A stretch of 64,000 nucleotides of DNA from positions 20,032,666 through 20,096,665 of the forward strand of contig NC_092579.1 of the NCBI RefSeq assembly GCF_037975245.1, read 5' to 3'. The notes under the pieces are model-generated. The model had not been told where the DNA came from, made no database searches, and was given only the letters and a program-made list of their open reading frames with translations. The DNA comes from Apostichopus japonicus (taxonomy: Eukaryota > Echinodermata > Holothuroidea > Aspidochirotida > Stichopodidae). Numbering within the stretch: position 1 is the first letter of the stretch; every line of letters starts with the position of its first letter. A program made the position numbers and the translations under genes. Positions 48,601 to 59,668 of this stretch are shown piece after piece.

Positions 48601-51600
48601 TATCAAATAGTTGAGACAACTTTACCAAGACCACTGAAGATAAAAATCTGCTTTAATTTAAAGACAGTACCAAACTGTTGACTGGTAGAAATATCAATGA
48701 TAACAAAGTCTGAGATTTAAAAGAAAAATGATGATATGGAGCTTGTAATGTGAAGTACAGTGATCCAAACAGCAGCTTCAATGGTGAATATGTTGTTGAA
48801 ATTTATTCATGTATTAGTGATATTGTGATGTCATACATACAGTAGAATCCAACGACATCCATTTTTGTTTTTCTTTCAAATTGATATGATTGTATTTCCT
48901 GGAGAAAAAAAATCAGCTGTGTGATTGCATATTGTTATATGTTGGTTAGGCATGGTGGCTTCATCAAATTTAAATTGTTATTTCAGTTGTAAGGTGGAGG
49001 GGGTGGGGGTGGGGTGAAGGGTTAACTACAATTGTAAAACACAATGAAGATCAATGACTGATAAATGTGTTGTCCATGCATGATATCACAAGACTTTAGT
49101 ATGCAATGTACTAATCCATGTAAAATGAGCAAAAGTTTGACATTTAATATCTCAGCAATAGACTTAGCTGTCAACATCATACTGGGGTGTTGGACAAATG
49201 TGTTTCTCTCCTTGGTATGAAGAGATAACGTTTTTTTTTAAATTTCACTTCGCTATCCCATTAAGATGTTCATCAAAACAAAAGATCCATCATGACAATT
49301 CATTTTCTTCACAGCTTAATCTGATAACCCACCGCGCAATGATCAAAGCGTACGGCAAATGCGGTGATATAGAGGGCGCCTTCCATCTTTTCCATCACCT
49401 GTTGTCCTCGGGGATGGCTGATGCTCGCAGTTTCGCTACCATCCTCACTGCGTGCGCCAGTCACAAGGATGCCGGCTTCACATACGCCATTGAGGTTTGT
49501 GATGCTTCTTCTTGTAAACATTAATGTGATTGAATGTTTAGGGAGCCAGGGTGATTGGTGAGGAAGGGATGGATTTACAAGAAATATTTTACTATAAATT
49601 TTATGATTGAAATTTTATATAAACCTTTCCCATGCTGACAGGACAATATCTAGAGTTCAATTATGCCCCCCCCCCCTCCCCACCGCAATTCCATTTTCTA
49701 ACATCCTTGTAGTTTCATGGAAGGCACCCTTTGAAAGTTTTGGTTGATCTGATTCTTGCCGTACTGCATTCTTCCTGATCTTACTCTAGGTTCCGTAATT
49801 ATCAACAATCTCTGAAATCTGTGTCATTAATCCTTCAACACAGGGCAAGGCACTGTGCTTATTAGTAGAAGGAAGGCAGCAGATGTTATCATAACAACAA
49901 TCATTAACTTTCAGTGTTGGTTTTAAGCTTGCCAAATAAACTCTTAATATTTACCAGTTTAATGTTTGTTTCTGAGACTTTCACAATTTTTGAATGGTTT
50001 ATAGCAAAACAGATTATACTTCCTACATGAGTCACTAACAATGGACGATAAAAATTCATTTATAATGAGAATATTTACAAATTTACGATTGGCATTTTAA
50101 CAGTAAATAATTTACAAACAGAAAATAATTTCAATTATTATGTGTTATGATAAACAGCTTTTGGTGCTTTGACATATTTAATTGCAGTAATGATTTCATT
50201 TAAGCTCAGTAATGGTAAATTTTCAATGTTTTCAAACCAAGGGAATTTTTTCACCGCTCGAAACAGAAAATTTCAGTTTATAATGGATAATTCTCTTCTT
50301 TTTCTCCCTTGACTTTCTTTACAAAAGGCATGGAGACAAATGGTTGTCAGAGGCTTACAACCCGACGACTACTGTTTTAATCTGCTCTTGCGAATAGTGA
50401 GAGATTGTGGAATAGGTGACCCAAAGACCGCCAGCAGGGTCCTCTTAAAACCAGTGGTGGTGTCCGACACCCATCTGATAGACAGGACGAGGAATAATAA
50501 AGGAAGAAGGGGGACTGGGAGAACAGATGTGGGAACAGCTGGGGGAGAAGACCTGAAAAGGGAGGGGGAGATGAATAAACGTGAAGAAATGATGGAGTTA
50601 CATCCTGCATCCATCAAAGATGTCAGTCAGGTGGGAATGCAAGCAATATCTAAATGGGCTACAGGTGTGGATGGTGCCAAGGATTATGGGTCACAAGATG
50701 TTTCTAATAGTGATAATAGGGAGAGAGACGGAAGCGAAAGTGGGTTGGATACGGATTCAAAATGGTGGCAGGAATCTTATAGATCACCATCTATGAGCAA
50801 AGTTGCCATGAGAGAGGAAGCATATTCTAAAGATCTTGAAATTGTCCACAGCATCGCAGTCTCACATTTACCAAATTTGTTGGACACGCACGCGGACCTG
50901 AAACACGTCGACTCCCTCGCCAACATTCAAACTGCTCCGGACAGGCTGTCCTTGGTCGGTAACATGGAAGGCGTGATGAACCAGATGACCAAATGTAAAG
51001 TTAAACCTAACGTGAAGACGTTGTCTTTACTGCTTGACGTAGTCCCCATGACAACGGAAGAGGAAAACAAAATCATGGCAATCATCAATGAACTGGGCGT
51101 TTCAGTTGACGTTGATTTCTATAACATGGTCATTCATCGGAGAACCAAAAGGGGCGACTTAGTTCAAGCAAAGGTCAGTCTTCTACAATCTCCATGGTTA
51201 CACTGATGAAGTTAAAGGGTTACAATATGATAGGTCTATGTGTCAAGAACTATCCACAAATGTGATATTAAACATAAATAGTGCATGAAAACCAATTCAT
51301 GAGAAAGATCAGATTTGAAATCAGGTGAGGTCTTATTTCTTTATCCGGCAACAACAGAGTTTTCATGGCAAGTTATTATCGCAAGAAAAAAAGATATAAT
51401 TTTTATGGAATGTACAGATGGTTTTATCCAAAGGGGGAGTTGGTAATGTTTCCAGACGTTTCCACCAGTTTGTGAAAACCCAAATCACACATTCTGTCAT
51501 GACAAGCTAGCCAAGCTTTTATTTATTTATCTGGCACTTACAGAGTGCATGACACTATAATGGCGATTTTGTGTCATATTTATTCTGTTATGTGTACATT

Positions 51601-54178
51601 GTTTATCCAGAGAGGAAGGAAATAATGCACCTTATGATCACAGTTAGGTAATAAATGTAACAGGTATGACTCAATCAAATTCATTTCTGTCAACAAATCA
51701 ATGCATTTCCTTGACATACAACCTTCACACGCAAGAACAATTTCTATCGGTATTTACTGGCAAAGGTATAGTTTAATGGGTAAGTATTCTTTACACAAAC
51801 TTGATATTCAGTTTTGAATATGCTTTGAAATTCAGAGTAGATGGGTTGCTTAGCAACCATTGCAAAATCACTACAGTTTCAAAGAAAACTTAGCATCATG
51901 ATAGTGAAAGAAAACTGAAATTTTTGAAGAACATGTGCAAATGATGACATCACAAACCACCTACTGTGGCTCATTTCTTGTAGAAATGAAGGGTTCATCT
52001 GGCCTAAACCAGCTATTTTTAAACAACCATGTACTTAACATTGAGATGGGCTTACCTATTAATAGCGTGGATTATTTTGTGCGTTCCCTAAAAGACTCAC
52101 ATTACCCACCCCTGGAAATACCATTGTTAAGAGTATAAACTTTAAGTATTATCCAAACAGAATGGATTGAGGTACATTAAAACCATGTTGCTAATGTCAT
52201 ATTTCGTAATGTCCATCTCGTAGGAAATCTTACCCATGATTCACCAGAGTGGCCTTCATCCAAACCTTAGAACATTTGCCAACCTTGCAATAGAATGCAC
52301 AAAGATGGATGATGGCTTACAGCTTTTAAAGGACTTAGAGGTAAAGTTGTTGTTTGCTTCCCTTAAAACTTGTCTTCTATTTCTCCAGCATAACAAGCTC
52401 TGTAAGATGAATGTTTCCTGAAAGGGCATGGAAACATATTAGCCTATGATTGGATTCCATTTATAGGAAGCTCGAGCTAGTCCTGTACTGTAGCAACCGA
52501 GCAATCGTCTCCTAAATAGACAGATGTACTTGAACAAAGTGGATGTAAATGAAACCTACCTTTCATTAAAGCCCCAATATGTGTTCAATCTCGATACTAA
52601 ACAATACTATTGCGTAGTTCATATAAATCACACAGTCATGACAATGTACTCTTTTTCCCAAATTTGTGATGAAAAAATTAATCGATCTCACGCTTTCATT
52701 TCGACCAAAACATCAACAAAGAACGGGAAACCTTTTTATTGGCTGGGATTTATCATTCGCTTCATCTCTGCGAATAGGACAAAGTTTTGGGAAAAAGGAT
52801 ATTGTCAAGACTGTGTGATTATTTTACTTTTTTTAAATAGTACCAAAAACGATTGTACAGTGAGGGATCATTATGTTCTTTTTAAAATCGGGTCGGGAGT
52901 TTTGAGTGGGGACAGGGTCAGGGTTTGTCTTTTTTTTCTTTCTTGTTTGGAAACATATTTATGTATGTTTTCATCTCTGAACTATCCCTTTACTTAAAAA
53001 AATTGAAGATTTGTATCCATTTTTGGGTGGGTTTGCATGGAATTTTTGTTACATCTCACCTGAATCATGTTTCAGGGATTCGGGCTGAGGCCTAACCAGG
53101 TTCTGTACGGGGCATTGATGAATGCTGCCTTTAAAGTCAGGAATTTTGATTATTTGCACCGACTCATGCAAAACATGAAGGACGAAAATGTCAAACCAAA
53201 CGAGAGGATCATCTCACTCCTCCATTCAGCTGCCTATTTTGGTTCTAGAGCTCCAAAGGTGAGTATCTGGTTTGGCCAATATTTAAAAGGTAAATGGGGA
53301 GAACTGTTATTGGCTTTGATGTAAATCTTGACCATTGCAGTTATGATGGCATGTATATGATCAATTTAGAGCAGAAGGTGGGAGGAAGATTGGGGTTATA
53401 AGTCCTGGGGGGGGGGAGTATCCTGTAATTAATCTCTCATACTAAAGGAGGAAGATAAATTTTGCAGAGCTCTCAGCATTGATAAGTTTCTTTTGAGGCT
53501 TCAGTTTCTGAACTAGAACAAGTTAACAGGGATTGTTTAAATTCTTTTTATCTTATGATATTATCATTGTTGTGCACATCCTTGGAAGAAAAAAATTCCA
53601 AATAACTACAGTACCATTAGGTTTGGACAGCAGACATGTGGTTTCAAGACAAATTATAATTTTCATTTTTTTTTTTGTCTGGTAGTTTCATTCTGCAATA
53701 GTCGCTTTCTCATCTTAGCGGACACCTATAAACTATAAACTAGTTTGGCACATATACTGTTGGACCTGTAGCCGACGCAAAATGTTCAAACAACTATTAC
53801 CATAAAATGTTATTAAACTCTCACTAACTGTGTGTGTAGGACCATGTGTTATGCTATGTAGTTCAACATTCAGCTGAACTTGTCGGTACATTTTTCATTG
53901 AATCGCTGGAGTTTGACGTAGTCTTCAGTCTTGTGATATAATCGCTGTCTTCCCGACTAACACCGAACTATTCTAACTTTCCCTTTTGTTTTTTATTATC
54001 CAAGGACAAGCAGCCCAAGCCACACGTACAGAAGAGGGTGAACCTGTTTAGAAGCAGGTACTTTCAGTGGTTGTCTGAGATGGAAGCCGTGGAGGAACAA
54101 CATCCATGGAAAGAATATAATATCAAGACTAAAACAACAGAAGAAGATGTGGAAAGTGAAAAAACATCATTATTATAA
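45522..54178 (+). CDS. PTCD1: PTCD1-like mitochondrial pentatricopeptide-repeat protein, 10 coding exons
   Basis: Joining 45522-45657, 46166-46455, 47352-47486, 48011-48151, 48337-48477, 49315-49494, 50328-51173, 52224-52340, 53076-53258 and 54005-54178 gives 780 aa (human PTCD1 is 700) with all introns GT-AG. The N-terminus is basic and nearly free of acidic residues for about 24 aa, fitting a mitochondrial targeting signal. A charged linker (about 95-187) precedes PPR helices: [107 protein letters not shown] and [27 protein letters not shown] and the sequence around it are PTCD1 hallmarks. PTCD1 acts in mitochondrial tRNA/rRNA metabolism. Exon 7 adds a long low-complexity insert. Confidence 0.92.
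46166..46455 (+). CDS. PTCD1: PTCD1 coding exon 2 (charged linker)
   Basis: Residues 46-142. The C-terminal two thirds are highly charged ([25 protein letters not shown]) and end at [11 protein letters not shown] before GTAAGT. Little sequence is conserved here in the family. Confidence 0.85.
46566..47334 (+). repeat. 385-bp tandem duplication in PTCD1 intron 2
   Basis: Copies at about 46566-46950 and 46951-47334 are more than 90% alike by eye, including GGTATTTGATCATTACAGTC, GACCTGGGCTTGAACCAAAC and GACAGGACATTGGGGACTTG. The second copy ends only about 17 bp before the acceptor of exon 3, so it contributes the branch-point region. Confidence 0.92.
47352..47486 (+). CDS. PTCD1: PTCD1 coding exon 3
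   Basis: Residues 143-187. An acidic start ([11 protein letters not shown]) leads into [19 protein letters not shown] and DGK. The YWYxxQMKKLxKxGKL segment, completed by exon 4, is conserved in PTCD1. Phase 0 at both ends. Confidence 0.92.
47594..47923 (+). repeat. Polypyrimidine tract, two ~172-bp units, in PTCD1 intron 3
   Basis: Long C/T-only stretches (CTCCCTC, TCTTCCTC words) occur twice, each followed by ATGCATTCATAATTTA (about 47739 and 47911), so a unit of about 172 bp is duplicated. Such homopurine-homopyrimidine DNA can form triplexes. It creates spurious Ser/Pro/Leu ORFs. Confidence 0.85.
48011..48151 (+). CDS. PTCD1: PTCD1 coding exon 4 (PPR)
   Basis: Residues 188-234, 47 codons, phase 0. 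[16 protein letters not shown] is followed by [17 protein letters not shown] and [10 protein letters not shown], a PPR unit that continues in exon 5. Confidence 0.95.
48337..48477 (+). CDS. PTCD1: PTCD1 coding exon 5 (PPR)
   Basis: Residues 235-281, also exactly 47 codons and phase 0. [19 protein letters not shown] then CAESPW is the most diagnostic PTCD1 segment in the gene. Confidence 0.96.
49315..49494 (+). CDS. PTCD1: PTCD1 coding exon 6 (PPR)
   Basis: Residues 282-341. Two PPR helical hairpins ([20 protein letters not shown] and [18 protein letters not shown]). Phase 0 at both ends. Confidence 0.95.
50328..51173 (+). CDS. PTCD1: PTCD1 coding exon 7 (long exon with insert)
   Basis: Residues 342-623. 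It starts [32 protein letters not shown], a conserved block, then about 150 residues of low-complexity, Gly/Arg/Glu/Ser-rich sequence, and resumes conserved PPR sequence near [20 protein letters not shown] and [19 protein letters not shown]. Confidence 0.94.
52224..52340 (+). CDS. PTCD1: PTCD1 coding exon 8 (PPR)
   Basis: Residues 624-662. [39 protein letters not shown]. Completes one PPR and starts the next. The donor GAG|GTAAAG is non-optimal. Confidence 0.93.
52341..53075 (+). other. PTCD1 intron 8
   Basis: 735-bp intron containing a 157-codon ORF (52524-52997) with no recognisable domain. TTAA-containing words bound it (ATTAAAGCCCCAAT near 52566, and CTATCCCTTTACTTAA near 52990), so it may be a decayed MITE rather than an exon. 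Confidence 0.6.
53076..53258 (+). CDS. PTCD1: PTCD1 coding exon 9 (PPR)
   Basis: Residues 663-723. [50 protein letters not shown] canonical PPR ending in xVKPNE. Confidence 0.95.
54005..54178 (+). CDS. PTCD1: PTCD1 coding exon 10 (C-terminus, stop)
   Basis: Residues 724-780. [38 protein letters not shown], then an acidic/basic tail and TAA at 54176-54178. A possible polyadenylation signal is AATAAA at 54858. Confidence 0.9.
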   Translation, partial: DKQPKPHVQKRVNLFRSRYFQWLSEMEAVEEQHPWKEYNIKTKTTEEDVESEKTSLL

Positions 54179-54857
54179 AAAACAATAACTGACAGAGCTG
54201 ACCTGAGCTAATTCCTGACCTGAGCTAATTAAGAGGTCGATATTTGGCATTAAACTGAAATGTTTTCATGATGTAGTTGTATTGGATGATAACATCGCAT
54301 TTAAAATCAAATTAAGAGGATGAAGGGAAGGGAGAAGTTCAAAAAGTGAAAAAAAAAATGGTTCAAGCAGATTATTTATATACGTTGGCTTGCCTCGATA
54401 AGAAATGTTCCTGTTGGAAATCCCTTTGTTCAGATGAATCATTCATTGAAAAGAAGCATAAGAAAGCAATTTACACTGACAAATTGTGATGTATGGTTTC
54501 TTGTGAAGGGGTGGGAGGAGGGGGAGGATGGCAGTCAATGGCAACAACGCCTCAATCCTCATTCATATATTCAAGAAGTAAGACCTTTGCTCTAGCCAGT
54601 TGGGACAAATTATTTATTTCTTGGTATTACCCTATACAGTACTTCCTCAGCTTCAAAGTATCTTGTAGAGAAAGAAATGGGTCAGATCTTTCACAAATAT
54701 GAGAAACCATGTATTTAGCTAAATATTCTTGTTTTCTAGTTTCAAAGACTGATGCTGGCTGATGGATGGTTGGTTATCAAAACACATTTATTGTTTTATA
54801 TATGTTGACAGTATGAAAGCACTTGATTTAAAGTGGGGGGGTGGGGGGAATATGCAA

Positions 54858-54863
54858 AATAAA
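54858..54863 (+). terminator. Candidate PTCD1 polyadenylation signal
   Basis: AATAAA about 680 bp after the stop codon. It is the first canonical plus-strand hexamer I noticed downstream. No transcript evidence. Confidence 0.4.
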
Positions 54864-57800
54864 TTAATATGAAAAAAACAAAAATTTGTCCTCATCTTCT
54901 TTAATTTTTCTTATCTTTTTAAAGTATTCTTCTACTATCACTCAAAAATCACCTTTCTACTTCACAACTAAGTGTTTCTATCTTGAGAAATCATTTTAAA
55001 AAAAATCAGAATTCCCCCTCTCTCTCAGACTTTCCACTCTAGTTTGGTTTTCATACAGACTAAATATTTGGTAATATTGAAAATAGGACAATAAGTTAAC
55101 AAACTATATAACAGTACCAGTTTTATAAAAATTAATTTAGAATACATGCTAGGATGCTGCATGTGCTGAGATATGAATATCATATTCCTCAACGATTCCT
55201 TCTCCCGTTCTCACCCCTCCCCCCCCCCCCTCCCCCTCCCGCTGTTTCCTTCTACCATCGCCTTCCTTCCGTACAACAACTTTTCCTCTTCGTTAATAGG
55301 TTATTTTCCAGTACAGAGATTTATTGGGTTACATGCAGCTGTCATTATGTTAAAACTTTTCATAATTTTTAAATTGCCCCCTCTATTGAAACTTCAGCGG
55401 GTGCCCTGATTTGGAAATGGGAGGTGTTCTGTCAGCAAAATGTTGAGTATACTTAATGTTTCATGCAAATCATACTCTGGGCAAATTTGTTACTTCCAAA
55501 GCAGATGTGTCTCCATCTTCCTCGTTCTGATTGTTTTCTCCGCATACGACCCAATTTAAATATTGCAAATTAAACATAGTTTTCAAACATACTTTCTTTG
55601 ACAGTAAAATATAATATCTATTTTTATTGAGTTAAGAAAACCTCTTCAGTCGTCTATAACCAGTACCAAAAGTAGAATAAAAAATATTTTCGTGAACGGT
55701 TATTTTTACTTTCAATATGAAAAGGAACCATATGCAACTCATACTTTGGATCCGAGTAAGCCAGTACAAGGGAGTTGCATGTTGTCCTAACACCTCCCTG
55801 GTCGTACGTTCGCCATAACTTGACAGCTCAAGATATGTGGATATTATTTTTATGTTTTGTTTGATTATTGTAAATATATAAATCGCGACTGCTCTCGGTG
55901 AGTGATTCTGATCAGAGCATCGTATCCATGCATAATAATAAATTAAATTGTTATCATAGATCATCTCGGCGATCATTCAGCTGAAAATCATGGCTATACA
56001 GTAAGCAAGTTCGAGCAAAAACCAGTTTTAGACTGACGAATTACTTTATTTTTGAATATTTTTCGTTTCGCAGTTTTTGTCAGAATATAATTAAATCATT
56101 ATAAGTGTTGACTGAGCTGTCAGCGATCGTACAGGCTTTTGTAGAGCTTGCATGGCTGACCATTCTCTACTGTGTTAATCTGGGCTGCAATGGTACATTG
56201 TTTTTGTAGCAAGTCAGGGGTGGTGGTTAAAGTCTCTTTTTCAATCTCACACAAAATTCAAAAGTAGTAATCGTCAGCCTAAGCACAACCTAGACCTAGG
56301 AGAGGATACTCTCAAAGCCCCCCCCCCCCCCTTCATAGGGAGCCAGTCTCAAAAACCTCGGGGCCACACGTCCACAATCCTAGATCCTCCCCTGCGGTAC
56401 TAATCATTGTCTCAACTTATCACTCCCTCCTTACCACTAAAAATAAATAAAAAGTAAGTCAAACAACACCAAAGATGAAACCTTCAGATTTTGAGTGGAT
56501 GCAGTCAGTGACTCCGAAATCTGTACAGGGTCAGTAACCATTGGTTGATTGGCTCAGGTAAACAAATTTCAAAACGTAAACAACGAGGGTAAATAAACAT
56601 ATATTTTTTCCAAGAGATTCACTCAGCCAATGATCATCCAGACTAAACTCACATTTACAAAACAAATAAATTTACAATCTCTGTAAAAAATACAATCAAA
56701 TATCAATTAATTTTTATTTAAAATATGAATAATCATAATATTAGGCTTATTTGTTTATCTTTTGATGCAAGTAAAACGTATAAGTATCTTTAGATATCTT
56801 ATGAACGAAGATCAGGTTAGAACTATCTTTTGAAATATATAGACTCGATAGTAGAGGTTACGGTACACCAACAAACCGTATACTACACACAGCTGATCGC
56901 AGCGCGATAATAGACGTAGTATTACTTATCATTGTATATTTGCAGTACAGTAGAACTAGAAGTGTCGATCTAGCATGCATTCCAAACATAGCTTGATCGG
57001 CAGCAGTAACACTTGGAAAATGCATGGTAGGTAGGGACACACCACCTGTTACATCGAGTTGACATTCCATTACCACAAACACATTGGAAAGTGATCAAGA
57101 AAATGCAGAACAAGTGTGAGTTAAAAACTGTTATGATAGATTGCAATCAAAGTAATCATATCGATCACATTTATAAGAAGACGCTTTCGGTAAATTTCGT
57201 TTGCCAAGGTAGAATATGCTACCTTAGGCATTATGAATGCATTGTAACGTTAGGAACCGGTATTTTGATATTGAATACCGCGTAAGGTTGTGAGTATTGA
57301 TTTATATCAAGCTAGACCTAATATAGTTGAGTGATTGCCCGAGAGGTTGACTATTTGTAGAACTTTAAAATATTTTAATGCAATGTAAGTGTCAACATGT
57401 CAGTGTGAACTGTGACATACATGTCATTAGAAAGCCTGGATTCCCTCATTATCCTGTTTCCAGGCCTGACAAGTTATAACTTACTAGTGCAGAGCAGCAC
57501 TTATATATCAGAATTGTTATAATACACTTTCCTGTTAATTATGATATCGATAGCTACCTGGTTTGGACATACTGTTAAATGATTATCATTGTATAATGCT
57601 TGTGTACTGCGGATATTGTTCAAATTCTGCATTTGTCATTCGCAATGTTTTCGCAGCAATTTTTCCTCTGTTGGTGTGGTGCTACTGTTATAGCAATTTT
57701 TGTTGTGTGAGGCTCACGGCAAGGGGAAACTGATACTGATAGTGATCTCGAACCCGGGCAGAAAAAGGACATGTGCCCCTCCCACCAATGATATAGCCAG

Positions 57801-58538
57801 CAATAAAACATATCAAGTCGTCTATTTTTTTGGATGGACTGCTTGGTCCATTTATTAGGGGTATGTTAAAAACCAACATTGTTCGTCTTTTGAGAAAACA
57901 CCTGACTACTGTAATTGTGTAAAATTCTCTTACTAACATTAATTGAAATTGATTTATATGAGTAAGATGTGTTTTCTAAAAATAATTTGAGTATGACAAA
58001 TAACTTTGCGGCTGTAAAATTCCCCAGATAAATAGATGGAACAACCCAACCAGGGAAAATTGGACTGTCCTATTGTCAGTACTTTTTTTCACCCTCAGAC
58101 TTCAGTTCGTTCCTGAAGACAAATTCATTCCTGCAAATAAGGAATAAACAGCACTTTTGGGAAGTTTTAGGTTTTCCACTGCATAACAGATATTTTTGTG
58201 TCGAGACATGCGATTGATTCTAAACAAAAGAAACTTCATTTCTTACAGTACCAGAGGAAAAGAAAATAAGTGACGCTTAGGTGCCCTGCTGTTTGAACAT
58301 AACGACATGAATTTATAATCGAGTGAACTGAAAGAAGAACAACAGGGGTTATTGGTCACCTCAGAGGGTAGAAGAAAGTCAGCTGTTACCGTTACTTTAT
58401 ATAATGGAAAAAGCCCCATTTGAACAATTTCAAGAATTGACTCAATTGCCAACTGGAAAAAAGACTGACAATTTTGGGTAGAGCTAGGAGTTTTGGGAAA
58501 AACATTGAGCCCTCATTGTAGCCACTCACATGTGAACA
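54864..58538. other. Intergenic region between PTCD1 and the G-alpha gene
   Basis: No coding exon recognised. It contains a 12-base C run (55219-55230), a hairpin of the CAGGGAGTTG family (55764-55807), a 14-base C run (56318-56331), and a possible tRNA-derived B-box-like word on the minus strand near 57745 (CCGGGTTCGAGATC). The right end must include the G-alpha promoter and 5' UTR. Confidence 0.6.
55764..55807. repeat. Hairpin, CAGGGAGTTG family (copy 3, imperfect)
   Basis: GTACAAGGGAGTTG and CACCTCCCTGGTCGTAC pair imperfectly around about 13 bases. The core and flanking GTAC match the hairpin at 38.4 kb. A more decayed copy. Confidence 0.65.
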
Positions 58539-58659
58539 ATGGGGGCTTGCTTTAGCGTCGACAACGAAGAAAGAAAGGCGAAAGAGAGGAGCGAACAAAT
58601 CGACGTTCTGCTCGAGGAAAGCCATAAAGGAGATAAAGCAGTGAAGATTCTACTTTTAG
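58539..58659 (+). CDS. G-alpha coding exon 1
   Basis: Residues 1-40 plus the first base of Gly41. The ATG is preceded by in-frame stops and followed by GGG for the myristoylated Gly2. Donor TTAG|GTGAGT. Confidence 0.93.
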
Positions 58660-59126
58660 GTGAGTCTCAGAAAGATTTCAATTAGAACAGTCCAGGTGAA
58701 AATTTATTTGCAGCTAACGAAAGAGTCCACACAGAATCATCCTGCAGTTGCATTCAACTGCTAAGTACTGTATGTATCTGTTTTTGAGATAACAACATTT
58801 GAAGTTGACATGTGTTGTATCAAAAGGGAACATGTTGCTTTGGCTGAGAGTAAAATATGCTTGATTGGAATATGGAAATTATAAAAAAAATGTCACTTAT
58901 TGTAATCAGTTTCATGTTTGGCAGGAATTCTTTGCTTTTAATTTGGTAATGTTCTAAATCTTTTCAATTATAATTTTTTTTATATGATACCTTGTTTGAA
59001 AGTTCAAATTTTGTTTTGAAATTTAAATTTGAAGGTGCTGGTGAGAGTGGTAAGAGTACTCTGGTCAAACAGATGAAGATAATACACAGTGATGGCTTCA
59101 CTGTCTCAGAATTACTCAGCTTCAAG
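58539..59126 (+). CDS. Heterotrimeric G-protein alpha subunit, first two exons (partial)
   Basis: Exons 58539-58659 and 59035-59126 join across a GT-AG phase-1 intron to give 71 residues, starting [20 protein letters not shown] and continuing [20 protein letters not shown] and MKIIHSDGF. Gly2 (myristoylation) and Cys4 (palmitoylation) are the membrane-anchor signals of Gi/o-like and some other G-alpha proteins. GAGESGKST (41-49) is the GTP-binding P-loop. G-alpha subunits couple GPCRs to effectors at the plasma membrane. The intron splitting the LLLG glycine codon is a common G-alpha position. The remaining ~280 residues, with switch regions, lie beyond the window. The class is not settled: the N-terminus is Gi/o-like, but VKILLLG and [15 protein letters not shown] leave room for another class such as Gv. 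Confidence 0.92.
59035..59126 (+). CDS. G-alpha coding exon 2 (P-loop)
   Basis: Completes Gly41 and encodes residues 42-71, [30 protein letters not shown]. It runs on past QMK, where vertebrate GNAI/GNAO genes have an intron, to the donor AAG|GTAGG. Confidence 0.93.
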
Positions 59127-59309
59127 GTAGGAATGGCTTCCTATTTCCATCCTTGAATATTTTTGACAATATCTCTTACCCCAACCTAACCTTCTACTCC
59201 ATTGTTTTCACATATGTAGTACATAATGTGCTTTATTCCCCCAATTTGTTGTACCTGTGCAACTGTGGGTACAGAGCTGAAAATGAGAGGCCCACCCCTG
59301 TAATATATA

Positions 59310-59668
59310 GGCCATTTCAAGGGCGTAGGAACTGGGGGGGCTGGGGGGCGCTAGCCCCCCAGTGAAAAATATGGTGGGGCGGAAGTATCATTCCGCCCCC
59401 CGCTTCGCAAGTCAGAAAACCCCTTTTTCATTTCCAAATGAGAAAAAAAATCTCATTTGGAGCACCAAATTGCATCTAAGGCCAGGTGAAAATGCAAAAT
59501 TATTTACAAAATGGAGTGGGTGTTGACTGTTGAATTGTGCTATATTGCACCAAATTGCATCTGAGGCCACCTGGAAATGCACCCCCTCCCCTTAGATCCC
59601 TCCCCCAGGCCGCCCATCAGTCTTCATCCCCCCACTCAAAAGTACCTTCCTACGCCACTGGGCCATTT
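59310..59668. mobile_element. hAT-like MITE copy 3 (GGCGTAGGAA subfamily) with 8-bp TSD
   Basis: The body is 59318-59660 (343 bp), starting CAAGGGCGTAGGAAC and ending TTCCTACGCCACTG, an inverted repeat around GGCGTAGGAA. It is flanked by a perfect 8-bp duplication, GGCCATTT (59310-59317 and 59661-59668). The interior has ACCAAATTGCATCTRAGGCC twice (about 59464 and 59548). The ends differ from copies 1-2 but share the CAGTGGCG-type terminus. No transposase. Confidence 0.9.
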
